DNA from: Rotaria sp. Silwood1
Lineage: Eukaryota; Rotifera; Eurotatoria; Philodinida; Philodinidae
Length of the DNA stretch: 64,000 nucleotides
Direction: 5' to 3'
Assembly: GCA_905250075.1 (NCBI GenBank)
Contig: CAJNOP010000094.1
Span: forward strand, 356,987-420,986
In this document: positions 36,224 to 46,700 of the stretch, piece by piece
How positions within the stretch are numbered: position 1 is the first letter of the stretch
How the letters are laid out: each line of letters starts with the position of its first letter
The notes under the pieces: generated by a model
The model's input: the letters and a program-made list of their open reading frames with translations, nothing else
Told to the model about the DNA's origin: nothing
Databases searched by the model: none
Program-made: the position numbers and the translations under genes

Positions 36224-38973
36224 TTACATGCGATGATTTTTTTGTGTCTCTTTTGCTTCATGTTTAAGTGATGCTTGTTTTTCTTCTAATTCTCGTTGTT
36301 TTTGATTGTATTCATCTTTCATTGTTTTTATTTCACGTCGTGTTTGTTGTAAATCATCTTCTTCAGTATTTAAATCCTTTAAATAACGTATCATTAAATC
36401 AGATTTATCAATTTTTTCTAATGATTTTATATTTTGTCTAATACGTTCTTGATTTTCAAATATAGATTTAATATGTGCTTCAAGTGAGTTAATTTTTTTC
36501 TCGAGTTCACGTGAAACCATTTGTATATCAACAATAGCAACAGCTTTATCAAATAATGATGTTGGTATTAAATCACGTTTTGGTGTCCATGTTCGAATTT
36601 GACTATCTGTTATAGTACTATCAATCATATATCGAAGAACTTGTTGAACATATTTATGTGTAATAACTTTTTGAATTAAACTAATTGTTTTCTCATCAAT
36701 TAATTTCAATTGAAGAAGTTCAGGAACTTGTTTTTCTAAAAATAATTCAAGTGCTGATGCTTCAAAGATTTTTTTACTATGATGTGCTTGTTCATCAACA
36801 ACAAATTCAATTTCTTGTTGTGGTTCAAGTTTTAATTCAAAACGACTAAAACCCATAACCGACTTAATACATCTTTTTTGTGTTGTGACAACATAGCCAC
36901 CTAATGATGGATCAGCAACATGATCAATATAAAATTTTGCTACTGGACGATTTAAAGAATTATTTTTAATCAAATAACGTGTACGTTTTATATAAATTTG
37001 TTGAAGATCAATACCAGTTGGAACAACATTTGTATTAATTTTATCAATTTCAGCATAAATTATATCAACACTTTCTGTATGAACTTCTTGAAGTGCTATT
37101 GGAGTTGTACGAAGAATAGATACCGTTGAATCAAAACCATAACTAAACGAAATTAAAATTAATAAATGAAAAAGAAACAATAAGAAAAAAAAAGAATATT
37201 TTCTTTAAACTTACTTAATTAATTGATCATCATTGGGCAACATCGGTGTAAAAGCACACTGAGCAACAAAACGTCCATTATCCAAAACAGCAATACTTCC
37301 TGGTGCTAAAACAACATCACTATTATTTCGTAAATGAACAGCTTTAATTGCATTTAAATCATTGATTTTTGGATCATAATAAAGCACTAATTGGGCATCC
37401 ATTTGCCATTTATTTATTGTTACTAAAACACTTTCATATGATCGAATAGTTACTGGTGTATTTATTTTATAAACAACATGTTCACTAAGGCCACTCATTT
37501 GACTTGAATCGATTGATTCATAATTTTCATCATCATCAACAACAACATTCGGACTATTTGTAGTTTTTTTCCTTTTTAAAGCAGTTGAACTACCATCATC
37601 ACCTGGACTACCGCGTAATCGAAGTACCAAATGTAAAGTAGACTCTAAATATATATATATATAAAACATATAGAACTCTTATTTATTTACTATATATATA
37701 TAGTAAACAATAATTACCTTTTTGAATATTATAATCAGCTAATGTTCTTCCATCTTCTAACTGTTTTCCAGCAAATATCATACGTTGTTGATCTGGAGGA
37801 ATACCTTCTTTATCTTGAATTTTTGATTTCAATTTTTCAATTGTATCTGATGGTTCGACCTGTATTAACAAAAAAAAAAACAATTATAGATCATCAACAA
37901 ATAAATTCTTTTTTATACATACATCTATCGTTATTGTTTTGCCTGTCAATGTTTTAATGAAAACTTGCATACCACCCGATAATCTTTTATCACTATGTTC
38001 TGCTTCTTCACGATTAATACTAGTTGTAGATGTTGATTTATTATTATTTAAAATTTCAAGTTCATTAGCAACAAGTATGAGTTCAACTTGAGACCAATCT
38101 TCGTCAGTTGGATTATTAACTGAACCAAATAAAGTTAGATCAACAGTTGAATTATTACTGTTGGATATAGATGAATCAATTTCACATCGATATAAACAAC
38201 GCCATTCTTTTGTTGTGTAGCAATAAGACACTTTAAGTATATTTGATTCATCAAGAGTATTTGTAGTCGTAGTTGTAGTTGTAGTAGTAGTAGTAGCTTT
38301 ATTTGAAGATGGTAATAAATTATTACTATTGAATAAGATTCGAACATAGTTAGAAGTTGTATTTAATGATGGTTTATGATTTTCTAATGTTTTATTTAAG
38401 ACTTTATCAAGTTGTTCTTGTAAATATACATCAGTAAGTTTAATACCATTGATAGAAGAAACTAATCAAAATAGATAGATTTTTATTATATTTGTTTTCT
38501 TAAGTGCACAAAATCTTTTACTTACGATCAAAATGCCGAATAAATCCATCTTTATTTAAAACTTGAAGAATATAATGATTTGTTGTTTCAGTTGAATTTG
38601 GACTTAGTAATGTTTGTTTTTCATCAAGCATAACCAATTTACCTAATTGTTCTTTAGTATCACCTTGAATAGATAAAGCAACTTCAGCTCCAATACATGT
38701 ATTAAGAAAACTAGCAAATGAAGTTGATGATGAAAAGTCATTGAAAGTAAAAAAATGTTCAACTGTATTTTCAGTAACATATTTATCATGTTCTTCTGTA
38801 TCAAATGTCACTGTACTAGCTGTTGTACATAATGTATCAATTACTAGTTTCTTGTGTTTTTTAGCAATCAGAATAAGTGATTGTAATTTTGAAACAGGCG
38901 TTGTTCGTTCAAAATAACCTAAATCATTTTTATATAAAGTAATACGTTTTAATGGAATGGTTGCAATTGACAT
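36224..38973 (-). CDS. DUF4139-family protein with an internal ubiquitin domain
   Basis: Five exons join in phase: 38526-38973, 37923-38461, 37718-37859, 37215-37644 and 36224-37142. They encode 825 residues. The start ([18 protein letters not shown]) and the later [33 protein letters not shown] and [11 protein letters not shown] match DUF4139 proteins, known from bacteria and some eukaryotes and of unknown biochemical function. The C-terminal 120 residues form a coiled coil. Residues 314-388 are ubiquitin: only nine substitutions from human ubiquitin over 75 residues, with K6, K11, K27, K29, K33, K48, K63 and the L8/I44/V70 patch present. The segment before Met1 is KRLSGG, like a polyubiquitin junction. 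The end is RLRG followed by Ser, so the second C-terminal Gly is missing. Ubiquitin sits in the DUF4139 loop, between [12 protein letters not shown] and the next strand. The junctions with normal splice sites argue against an assembly artefact. Confidence 0.82.
37644..37970 (-). other. Ubiquitin-coding segment inside the DUF4139 gene
   Basis: The segment spans three exons. It starts at the ATG codon 37968-37970, crosses introns after Asp16 and within Glu64, and continues beyond 37644 to Arg-Leu-Arg-Gly at about 37611-37622. Substitutions relative to human ubiquitin are I3V, V5I, L15I, E16D, N25K, V26L, A28S, L43M and S57A, with Ser in place of Gly76. The globular fold and the lysines are preserved, but processing after Gly76 is not expected. 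Confidence 0.88.
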
Positions 38974-39539
38974 TATTTTGAGAACTGTAACGACGTTTAT
39001 AATAAAAATATGAGAATAGAAAAGAAAATAACGAGTAATGAATGTGCTTCATCGCTTCTTATATGTATGCCTTAGGAGTGTCACAACATGGTGCAATTCG
39101 CCAACATAAATAGGTGAAAAATAATAAGAAGCGATGAATCACTCTCTTTGTAAATAAGAAGTGCAAAAAACCTGTTTAGCGAGCAAAATTATGCACCATC
39201 AAGTGGGTACCCTGCACAAAACAACAGCAGAAGCTGTATGAATCATTTCTATTCCTTTTATAAAGATTACCAACTATAGGAAACTCTATATGTGGTAAAC
39301 ATGATCAACCTTGAATCCAAGTTTTACCCATGAATGTTGGAAATCAGTGAGGCAATTATAGCATAGAAATTGTCGCTTTATTATGATCGTTATAGAACAA
39401 GTGCTTGTTTTTTTGCTTCATAATTTTATTTTATACATATATATATATCTATATTATCAAGTAATTCTATTTATAAATAAACATTTTCTATAATAATAAT
39501 TTATACAGTTTAATTAAATAACTATTTTATTTATTAACT
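38974..39539. other. Intergenic region with inverted repeat
   Basis: This is the upstream region of the DUF4139 gene and the 3' flank of the DUF2807 gene. It holds a 15-bp perfect inverted repeat, TTCATCGCTTCTTAT (39048-39062) and its complement (39124-39138), with a 61-bp loop. The near arm is 75 bp from the DUF4139 start codon. Confidence 0.6.
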
Positions 39540-40277
39540 TTAAGAAACATGAATAATTTGTCCGAGACCAGTTGATATTTCTTTACTTGGTTTCTTTCCA
39601 GCTGGTAAACGATAGTAAATAGTTGATACACCAGTAACTTCAATTTGAACATCATCTGTAGCTGCTACTCGTACTGTACTAACTCCCGCCGAATAGACAC
39701 TAACTTGTTTAGTTAATAAATTCATAGCATTAACATCACCAACACCTTTTGTTTCGAACATAGCTTCTTCTCGTACTTGACCCCAAAAACGACTATTACC
39801 AGTGCCAGATAAATAAAATTCAAATTCATTAACATTCAATAGCATAGCAACATTAGCTGTACCTCGATTCTCCAATACAAATTTTTCATTACCGGTATTT
39901 GTTAGACCATTATCATCGGTCTTTGTATTACCTGTACCTTTAATTGTATAACGTTGTAATGGTGAATTAAATCGTATATAAGCATTGATATTTTTATGAA
40001 TCACTAAGGTACCTTTAACACGAATTGAAAGAATATGCTTATCAAGAATTTCAACAACAATATGCTTTTGAGCGTAAGCAGCTACTTCAATTTCAACCGT
40101 AGGAATAGATATACCATTTAATTGACTTAAAAATACATCAAAAGCACCATCAACAATAATTTCATCAAAGAATGCTGGTGAAAGAGGACGATTTTGACGA
40201 ATGACAGTTTCATTCAATCGACCTAAACCTTGAGTAAAAGAAATAGTAACGATGATAATAAAGACAGAAAATAACAT
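39540..40277 (-). CDS. Secreted DUF2807 (GIN-type adhesin head-like) protein
   Basis: This is a single exon of 245 residues with a signal peptide (MLFSVFIIIVTISFTQG). The mature part begins with the DUF2807 signature: FDEIIVDGAFDVFLSQ, a variable strand, then VVEILDKHILSIRVKGTL. Repeating beta-helix-like strands with GTGN/GVGD turns follow (TIKGTGNTKT, YLSGTGNSRFWG, ETKGVGDVNAM). This fold is best known from Bacteroidetes cell-surface proteins, so bacterial origin is plausible. A splice acceptor (TTTCTTTAG) lies immediately before the ATG. A tiny upstream exon reading Met-Tyr-Met (40338-40346) with a GTTAGA donor could be joined in phase. A hAT element begins about 130 bp upstream and may affect the promoter. 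Confidence 0.8.
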   Translation of the reverse strand: MLFSVFIIIVTISFTQGLGRLNETVIRQNRPLSPAFFDEIIVDGAFDVFLSQLNGISIPTVEIEVAAYAQKHIVVEILDKHILSIRVKGTLVIHKNINAYIRFNSPLQRYTIKGTGNTKTDDNGLTNTGNEKFVLENRGTANVAMLLNVNEFEFYLSGTGNSRFWGQVREEAMFETKGVGDVNAMNLLTKQVSVYSAGVSTVRVAATDDVQIEVTGVSTIYYRLPAGKKPSKEISTGLGQIIHVS

Positions 40278-40408
40278 CTAAAGAAATAAAAAATAATCAA
40301 ATGTATTATCTTTGAAATATTAGAAGGAATCTAACCATGTACATGGTTTACTGTCCGTTGATCATTGAGAAGAACAAAAACCCACAAAGGAGTCGTCATT
40401 GCGACAAC

Positions 40409-41414
40409 CAGAGATGGGCAGCTCCAACCCTCTCTATCTCCAGTTCAGCTCCAGCTCCAGTCAATAACAGACCGCTCCTCTCCGACTTCGCTCAAGATTA
40501 AGAAATATTCTGCCGACTCCGCTCTAGCTCCGTTCCTCGCCGAAAGTAACCGCTCCCGCTCAGCTCCAGCTCTACCCTTAATTAAAAAAATCCGCTCCGA
40601 CTCCGTTTCGACTCCGCTCCTGCAACAAATTTTCTTAATTAATGCTTTATGATTAGCTGTGTTCAGTGAATTTCTCGTATTAGTCTAAATATAGAAGCAT
40701 GTATATAAAGTACAAAAAAATAACACATTGATTAACAATATATTTAACTTAGTTATAATATAATATGAAGAACGTTTACTTTTCAAGAACGGTACTCGGT
40801 TTTTTTTCATTATATGATGACACTGAATCGTTATTGTAGACGATAGTAACGGAAGATGATTCATCGATATCATGATCGTGCATTTTTTTTGCCATGATAA
40901 TCGTGTTCGTTCAAGTGACACCTAGCTGAGAAATGTTATTCTGATTCGGCACTATTCACCTTTCACATTTGATATTATGCAATTTCTCTCTTTCTCGACG
41001 TCATTTTCTTCCATTTCCAAAGTAACAATAGCTTAGTTCAACTAGACAAAGAAGAAAACTGTATATAAACGGTCAGTCATTGTTTCAGAGATTGCTATTG
41101 ACTAAAATGTCACAATGGGCTATCCATTTCGATAATTCGACGATGACGAGCTTTCTCTCATTAATTCTTCCGTCATTTTGTATAGAACAATAAATCGAAA
41201 ACTGAGCTTATCATTGGAGCTATAAATAAAATGTCGCTCCGACTCCGCTCCAGCTCCATTTTATTCAGGAAGCGCTCCGTTCCGACTCCGGTATTAGTGG
41301 AAAAAACTCGCTCCAGCTCCATCGTTCTGATGAATCGCTCCGCTCCGCTCTCGCTCCTGGAGCGGAGCTAGCTCCATGGAGCGACCGCTCCGGAGTCGGA
41401 GCTGCCCATCTCTG
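40409..41414. mobile_element. Non-autonomous hAT-family transposon
   Basis: The 1006-bp element is flanked by a perfect 8-bp direct repeat, GCGACAAC (40401-40408 and 41415-41422). Its ends are perfect 17-bp inverted repeats, CAGAGATGGGCAGCTCC at the left and its complement at the right. An 8-bp duplication and a CAGNGNTGGGC-like terminus identify the hAT superfamily. Both subterminal regions (about 40425-40625 and 41230-41400) are packed with CTCCGCTCC/AGCTCC repeats, while the centre is AT-rich. No transposase is encoded, so it would depend on an autonomous relative. The intact ends and duplication suggest a recent insertion. Confidence 0.9.
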
Positions 41415-41422
41415 GCGACAAC

Positions 41423-43735
41423 CAATGTATTTTCAGAAAAAAATTTTAATAAATTTTCTAAATGTAATATAACACTATGTACTATTAACTATTTGGAAGG
41501 TTGACATTTTCATATGAAAAAAATATTTGAATTTTCCACACCCAAACATTAACATTGTAATTGGTTTATTACAAAAAAGAACAATCGTTAGTATTAATTG
41601 TAAAAAAAACACGAGATGACATGAATCTCCGACTTCAAAACATTGGAAAAATAAAGTTATCATTGATGAATGTTTAATGAAATTGTGGCAAAGTTATGAT
41701 GAAGGTAGTATTGACATTCTAACGTTCTTGAAAGCTGTTCCATTGAGACATTTTCAACATCTATCAAAAATTGAACTAGTCATATTTCTTTGTCTTGTTT
41801 GTTATTTTTTTATATATTTATTGGAATTTCTTTTTTTCGTTTTGGCAATACATTGATTGTTGCAATAACAACTTATTTATTTATTTCTCTTCTTCTAAAC
41901 AATGCGCGGACAATAAATTATGTAAACTCAATCAAATATGATGAGTTACCTATAATTTCTTCAAACAAGAGAACACTACTTATTTGAAATTAAAGCATTT
42001 TTGCATAGATGAATGATGGAATTTTGAGAATTTTTATAAAATTAATGATAATGAAATTTTGTAATGATGTATAATTATTCTTTCGCTGTATTTCTCAATT
42101 ATTGATCAGTATACTACGAAGAAATATCTCATTGTTCAAATCTATTTTCTTATAGATCATTTCTTCATCTTATTTTGATTAACATTCGATCTCGAACTCA
42201 CTTACTGAAAACTTTATTTACCTACGAGCTGGAAATTACTATTCAATTACGTTGTCAAATTTTTTACAGTTCTATGTTTTCTCTTTTCTGTGTGTTTTAG
42301 CCTTTTCTATATTTTTTACTAATTCTCAACAAGAAGCCATTCATGAAGCTTTTTGCTATGATTTAAAACGTCTCTATGGTTTTACTAATGGATCTGATTC
42401 TTCCTTTTTTTTTCTATCACTATTAAATACATTCTACTCGATCGTTTTTATCTTCACTGAAGGCGTTTACAAGAAGTTCCTAAGATGAATCCAGATACAT
42501 TGACTTTGTCTCATTAATAAATCTCTTTGTTAGTCTTATAGAAGTGATATATGTATGAAAACTCTTAAGACAACTGGTATGTGTTAGAATTCATGTCAAA
42601 TTAGAATGGTCATGTTTTTGAGCTTGGTTTTCGTTTTCGATTATTTTATCATTCTTCATTTGCTTTCTCTGTTCATAATCTGCATTATCTTATATATAAT
42701 CTTGTACTGTTTTTCATGGATAAGCTCTCTTCTGTTAACTCTATATGATGTATTTTTCCTTTTTTATCACTTCATTGAATAGTCATGGAAAAAAAATATA
42801 ATGAAGCATATAGCAAAAACAATGTTTTTACTATATAGATAAAAATTTCACTAATAAATGAACGTGACTAACAAATTCGGCTCAATGAACTTAACTAATG
42901 TACAAGAAGAAAATCATTGAACTCCTACCTTGTATAGATAAATGTCTGTGTACAAACGTAGAAATGAAAAGAGATGAATTGTGTAACCGCCTATATGTAT
43001 ATATACAGGTGTACGTGGGTATGTAACAATGAAAAAAAACGATTTGCTATTACTGTCTATTAGAGAAATATGCCAAGGTTTAACCTTGCACCTAAATGTT
43101 AGTTATTTCATTTCAATATGCATAGAGTTTTCAATGATAGACACAAAGGTTAACATAGATAAATCGTATAACTCAAATTTCGACAAATTTAAAATACTTT
43201 TGATTAAGGTTTTTGAAATTAAAATAAAATTCAATAATTTCCCTTTTTGATGTATAAATATAAATGTCTTTGTTTAATCTTATATAATTAAAAAAGATTA
43301 GTAATAGTCCCAAAGTGGACAAATGCCATGGAAATGCATTCATTTATAGTACTTTTTCTTGAGCATTAGATGACCGAATAGCCGATCATATGCTGTTCTT
43401 TTCTTTTTATTAATTGACCCCAAAAGAGTCATGTCTACTCGAATGTGATATATGTATATCTGATGACGGTGATGAGTAAGAGGGAAATATTCTTTTTCTT
43501 TCTGGAAAGAGAGTTGTCTGGGTCAGTGTTCAATCATTGGTCTATTTCCTTAAGCACTTATGCTATTCTACCATATTCATTAGTATGAACATCTGCTTAA
43601 TACAGTGACCTTTTCCTTCTTTTGTCTGTGCGTGTGTATGCATAAGTATTCCATTACTTGTCGATCACCATCAACATAAATATTGAACTTTATTATTGAG
43701 AAGATCATATCATTGCAATACAAAACTGAACAGAG
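41423..43735. other. Intergenic sequence with coding-like relic
   Basis: This is a 2.3 kb region between the hAT element and the antistasin/thyroglobulin gene. It contains a frame at about 41519-41790 that looks degenerate and hydrophobic frames at 41790-42488, but no intact gene is supported. Confidence 0.45.
41519..41815 (+). pseudogene. Possible transposase relic
   Basis: One plus-strand frame reads NFPHPNINIVIGLLQKR, hits a single TGA at about 41617, and then reads on as HWKNKVIIDECLMKLWQSYDEG and LTFLKAVPLRHFQHL. The 'HPN..' followed by a charged helix reminds me of the C-terminal part of MULE-type transposases. The match is weak and from memory, and the frame is broken, so this is listed only as a possible relic. 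Confidence 0.25.
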
Positions 43736-46700
43736 ATGTTCTCATTTTTTTCAACTATTTTTATTATATTTGCCATTATTGTTAAGTCATACGGAAATCC
43801 AGTGTATGATATTAATAATATTACTGATGTTGATAATTCCGACGCTCAATCTCATGTTTTATGTAATGAAAATGATTCGTTCACTGACAATAACAATTTA
43901 TTTGAGGTAAATTTCGAAAATTATTATGAAAGTTATATTATTCATAAATTTAGCTTTTAAATAACGAGCGATATTGGTTTGTATTAGCTCGTAGTACGTT
44001 TATTTATGGTGAAAAAACATGGAACAATATTCTTATGCAAACATCAACAACAATAAATGGTACAATTTATTTAGAGTTTATTGGAGAGAATAGGTAATTA
44101 TTTTTTCCTAAATTTATCTTTTCTTTTCACTCATGTTTTTTTTTCTGATGAACGATTTATTTTATTTTATTGTTTTCTTAGTTACAATAGTTCTTGTGTT
44201 AATTCTCAAAAAGGTCAAATTGTATCAAACACAAAATCGAATCGAGTATCTATTCATTGGCCAAATGAAAAAGGTAATCAATATAATTACAAATATTTTC
44301 TTGGCATATTCTTTTTATTTTATTTCTTTTTATACAAAGGTTTTCTTGAAATCCTTTTTATTGATGAAGCTATGATACATTTTATTCTTTGCTATTCAAT
44401 TGAGTCAAATCAAACTGATGTTTGTGCTCGTAATCAAAGTGAACACTTTGTTATGCAGAATAATGAACAAGAACATGGAAATGATACAATGTTATGGTTA
44501 AAATCTCATTGTTCTTCGATCAATCTAGATGATTTCATTGTTAATGATAATCCAAGTATTAAATAATAAACGAATTTCTTTTTCATTTTCTCATATACAC
44601 ATTAACTTGTTTATAGAAAAATGTGTACGTGTTGTTTTTCAACCAGAAATAGTTGACAGTGATCCTGTTGAACAACCAATCGAGACTAGCAGTCAAAAAA
44701 TTTTTGAAACAAGTATACAACATATTGTTTATTTTTATTTTTATTTTTTATTTCTCTATGTTTCAATGTAGCATACTCAGAAGTTATTGAACAAGAAACT
44801 ATTCCAGTAACATCAATGCCTGAACTGGATTTTACTACACGTACCAATAGAACAAATCGATTAGAAGTTCTTGAAGAATATTACAATAATGTTACTACAA
44901 ATTCAACGAATGAAGATCAACTTGAACAAACAATACCAATGAAAACCAAAGAGATAGTTGTACCTGCAACAGATACATCATCTAGCGAACAATCCGATCA
45001 AGCAAATTTAACTAGTGTCCAACAAAATGGTAAGCAAAAAAACCAAACAGTCATTCTTTACTAGCAATCAATACAAAAAAAGTTTATAAAAAAGAACACT
45101 TGAAAACATGTTCTGAAGAGTTTTTCTGAGTCTCTTGAGTGAAAAGTACCTTCTGATAATCATATAACGCGATGGAGAAAGGTTTTGTTTAAACGCACTA
45201 TTAAAAAACAGCATTCATCAATTAGCTTCATGGTCAAGAACGTGTTCGACCGACTTAAGATCTTCTTGTTAAAGGACAAACGTATCTTTGACAACGAAGA
45301 ACTATTTGTATTAAACATGTTCCTAATTGATAAAAACCAACTTTTCGAGAATGTGCTCAGACATGTTCTGGAATCATAGCATTTCAAACCTGTTGAAACA
45401 CGCATTTTCGTACAAGAAACTCGAAAAAGTTTTCAGAATGCATTTTGAGTGTTCTTTTTTATTAAACGTTTTCAATAGCAATTTAAAAGTCATATAAAAT
45501 AGACTTTAATTGTATTATTTATTGAAAATTTAAAGTATAACAGGAATACACTATAGATGCCTATGATAGAAACAAATAGTAAGTTCTTTTTTCTAATTAA
45601 TGACTTTCCTCTGAAAAATCGATCTTGAACCAGATACATTACAAATCGCATGAAACTTTTAGGATATGTTGAAGTTATTTTTATCGATAAACGAATAATA
45701 TTATGTATGCATGAGATTGATATAGTTTTAGAATCTGTCGCAAATGAAACAGTCGATGGAGAAGTTCCAGTGTTAGTATTACACAAAACAGTTATGACTG
45801 AAACAACAGCAGAAGTTTTACTAGATAATCTAGAAATGACACAAAGTGTTTCTACTCAATCATTGGAAAAGAATGAGTCCACTAACGTCAATATACATAT
45901 TACTACTGCAGTTAACCCTTCAACAGTATCTGTTAGTCCAACCACTGCAAAAGAAATTTTATATCAACCAACAACATCTCTTCATGTCGAAGATTCTACT
46001 ATCTTAGTCAATGCAGACTATGAAAGAAATACTACTATAGTTGAAGGTAGAATTGAATTAACTACTGTTGATACAACAATACCAACAACTGTTGTGCCCA
46101 CTGATTGTCCAGTTTTAAAGGATTGTCCATTTGATTATTGTGCATTTGCTCGCAAGTTTGATATTCATGGATGTCCAACATGTCATTGCATTCAAGCAAA
46201 TAAATCAAACATAATCTGTCCAACATTAACTTGTCAAGAATGTCTATATGGACATTATACAGATCCTTACGGAGTATATATATATCTTTATATAAAATGA
46301 TTTTCAGACACTTATTTTTTCCTCATTTTTTGTTTCAGTGTCCTATTTGTCAATGTCAAAATCGTCCATATCCACCATTAGGTGAACGTTGTCCACAATT
46401 AAATTGTGATCCTTGCTATTTTGGCACAGTTAAAGATGAATATAATTGTGATACATGTGTATGTATTCGACCTAATAGTCAAGAATGTCCCGTACTTAAT
46501 TGTACATTTGGATTATGTAAATATGGTTCAGTTAAAGATGAAGATGATTGTCCAACATGTGATTGTTTATTACCAACAACAAATACAACTGAAGTTAATT
46601 GTACAACTCCTATTTCATGTCCTTCGTGTCATCTTGGTGAATAAATAAAGAAAATCGCTATAAAATAGTAAATAATGTCTTTTCTTTTTTTTTCGAATAT

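Noticed and set aside
40365..40652. Ser/Pro/Leu-rich 95-codon frame
   Set aside because: It starts outside the hAT element and reads through its CTCC repeat array, so it is a by-product of the repeats.
42252..42488. Hydrophobic frame followed by HEAFCYDLKRLYGF
   Set aside because: It has no ATG in a good context (it relies on TTG) and no partner exons were found. It is too short and phenylalanine-rich to call.
43863..43953. Splice from 43862 directly to 43988 in the antistasin/thyroglobulin gene
   Set aside because: It is also in phase, but the 47-bp intron 43907-43953 keeps more coding sequence, uses better sites and matches the usual intron size.
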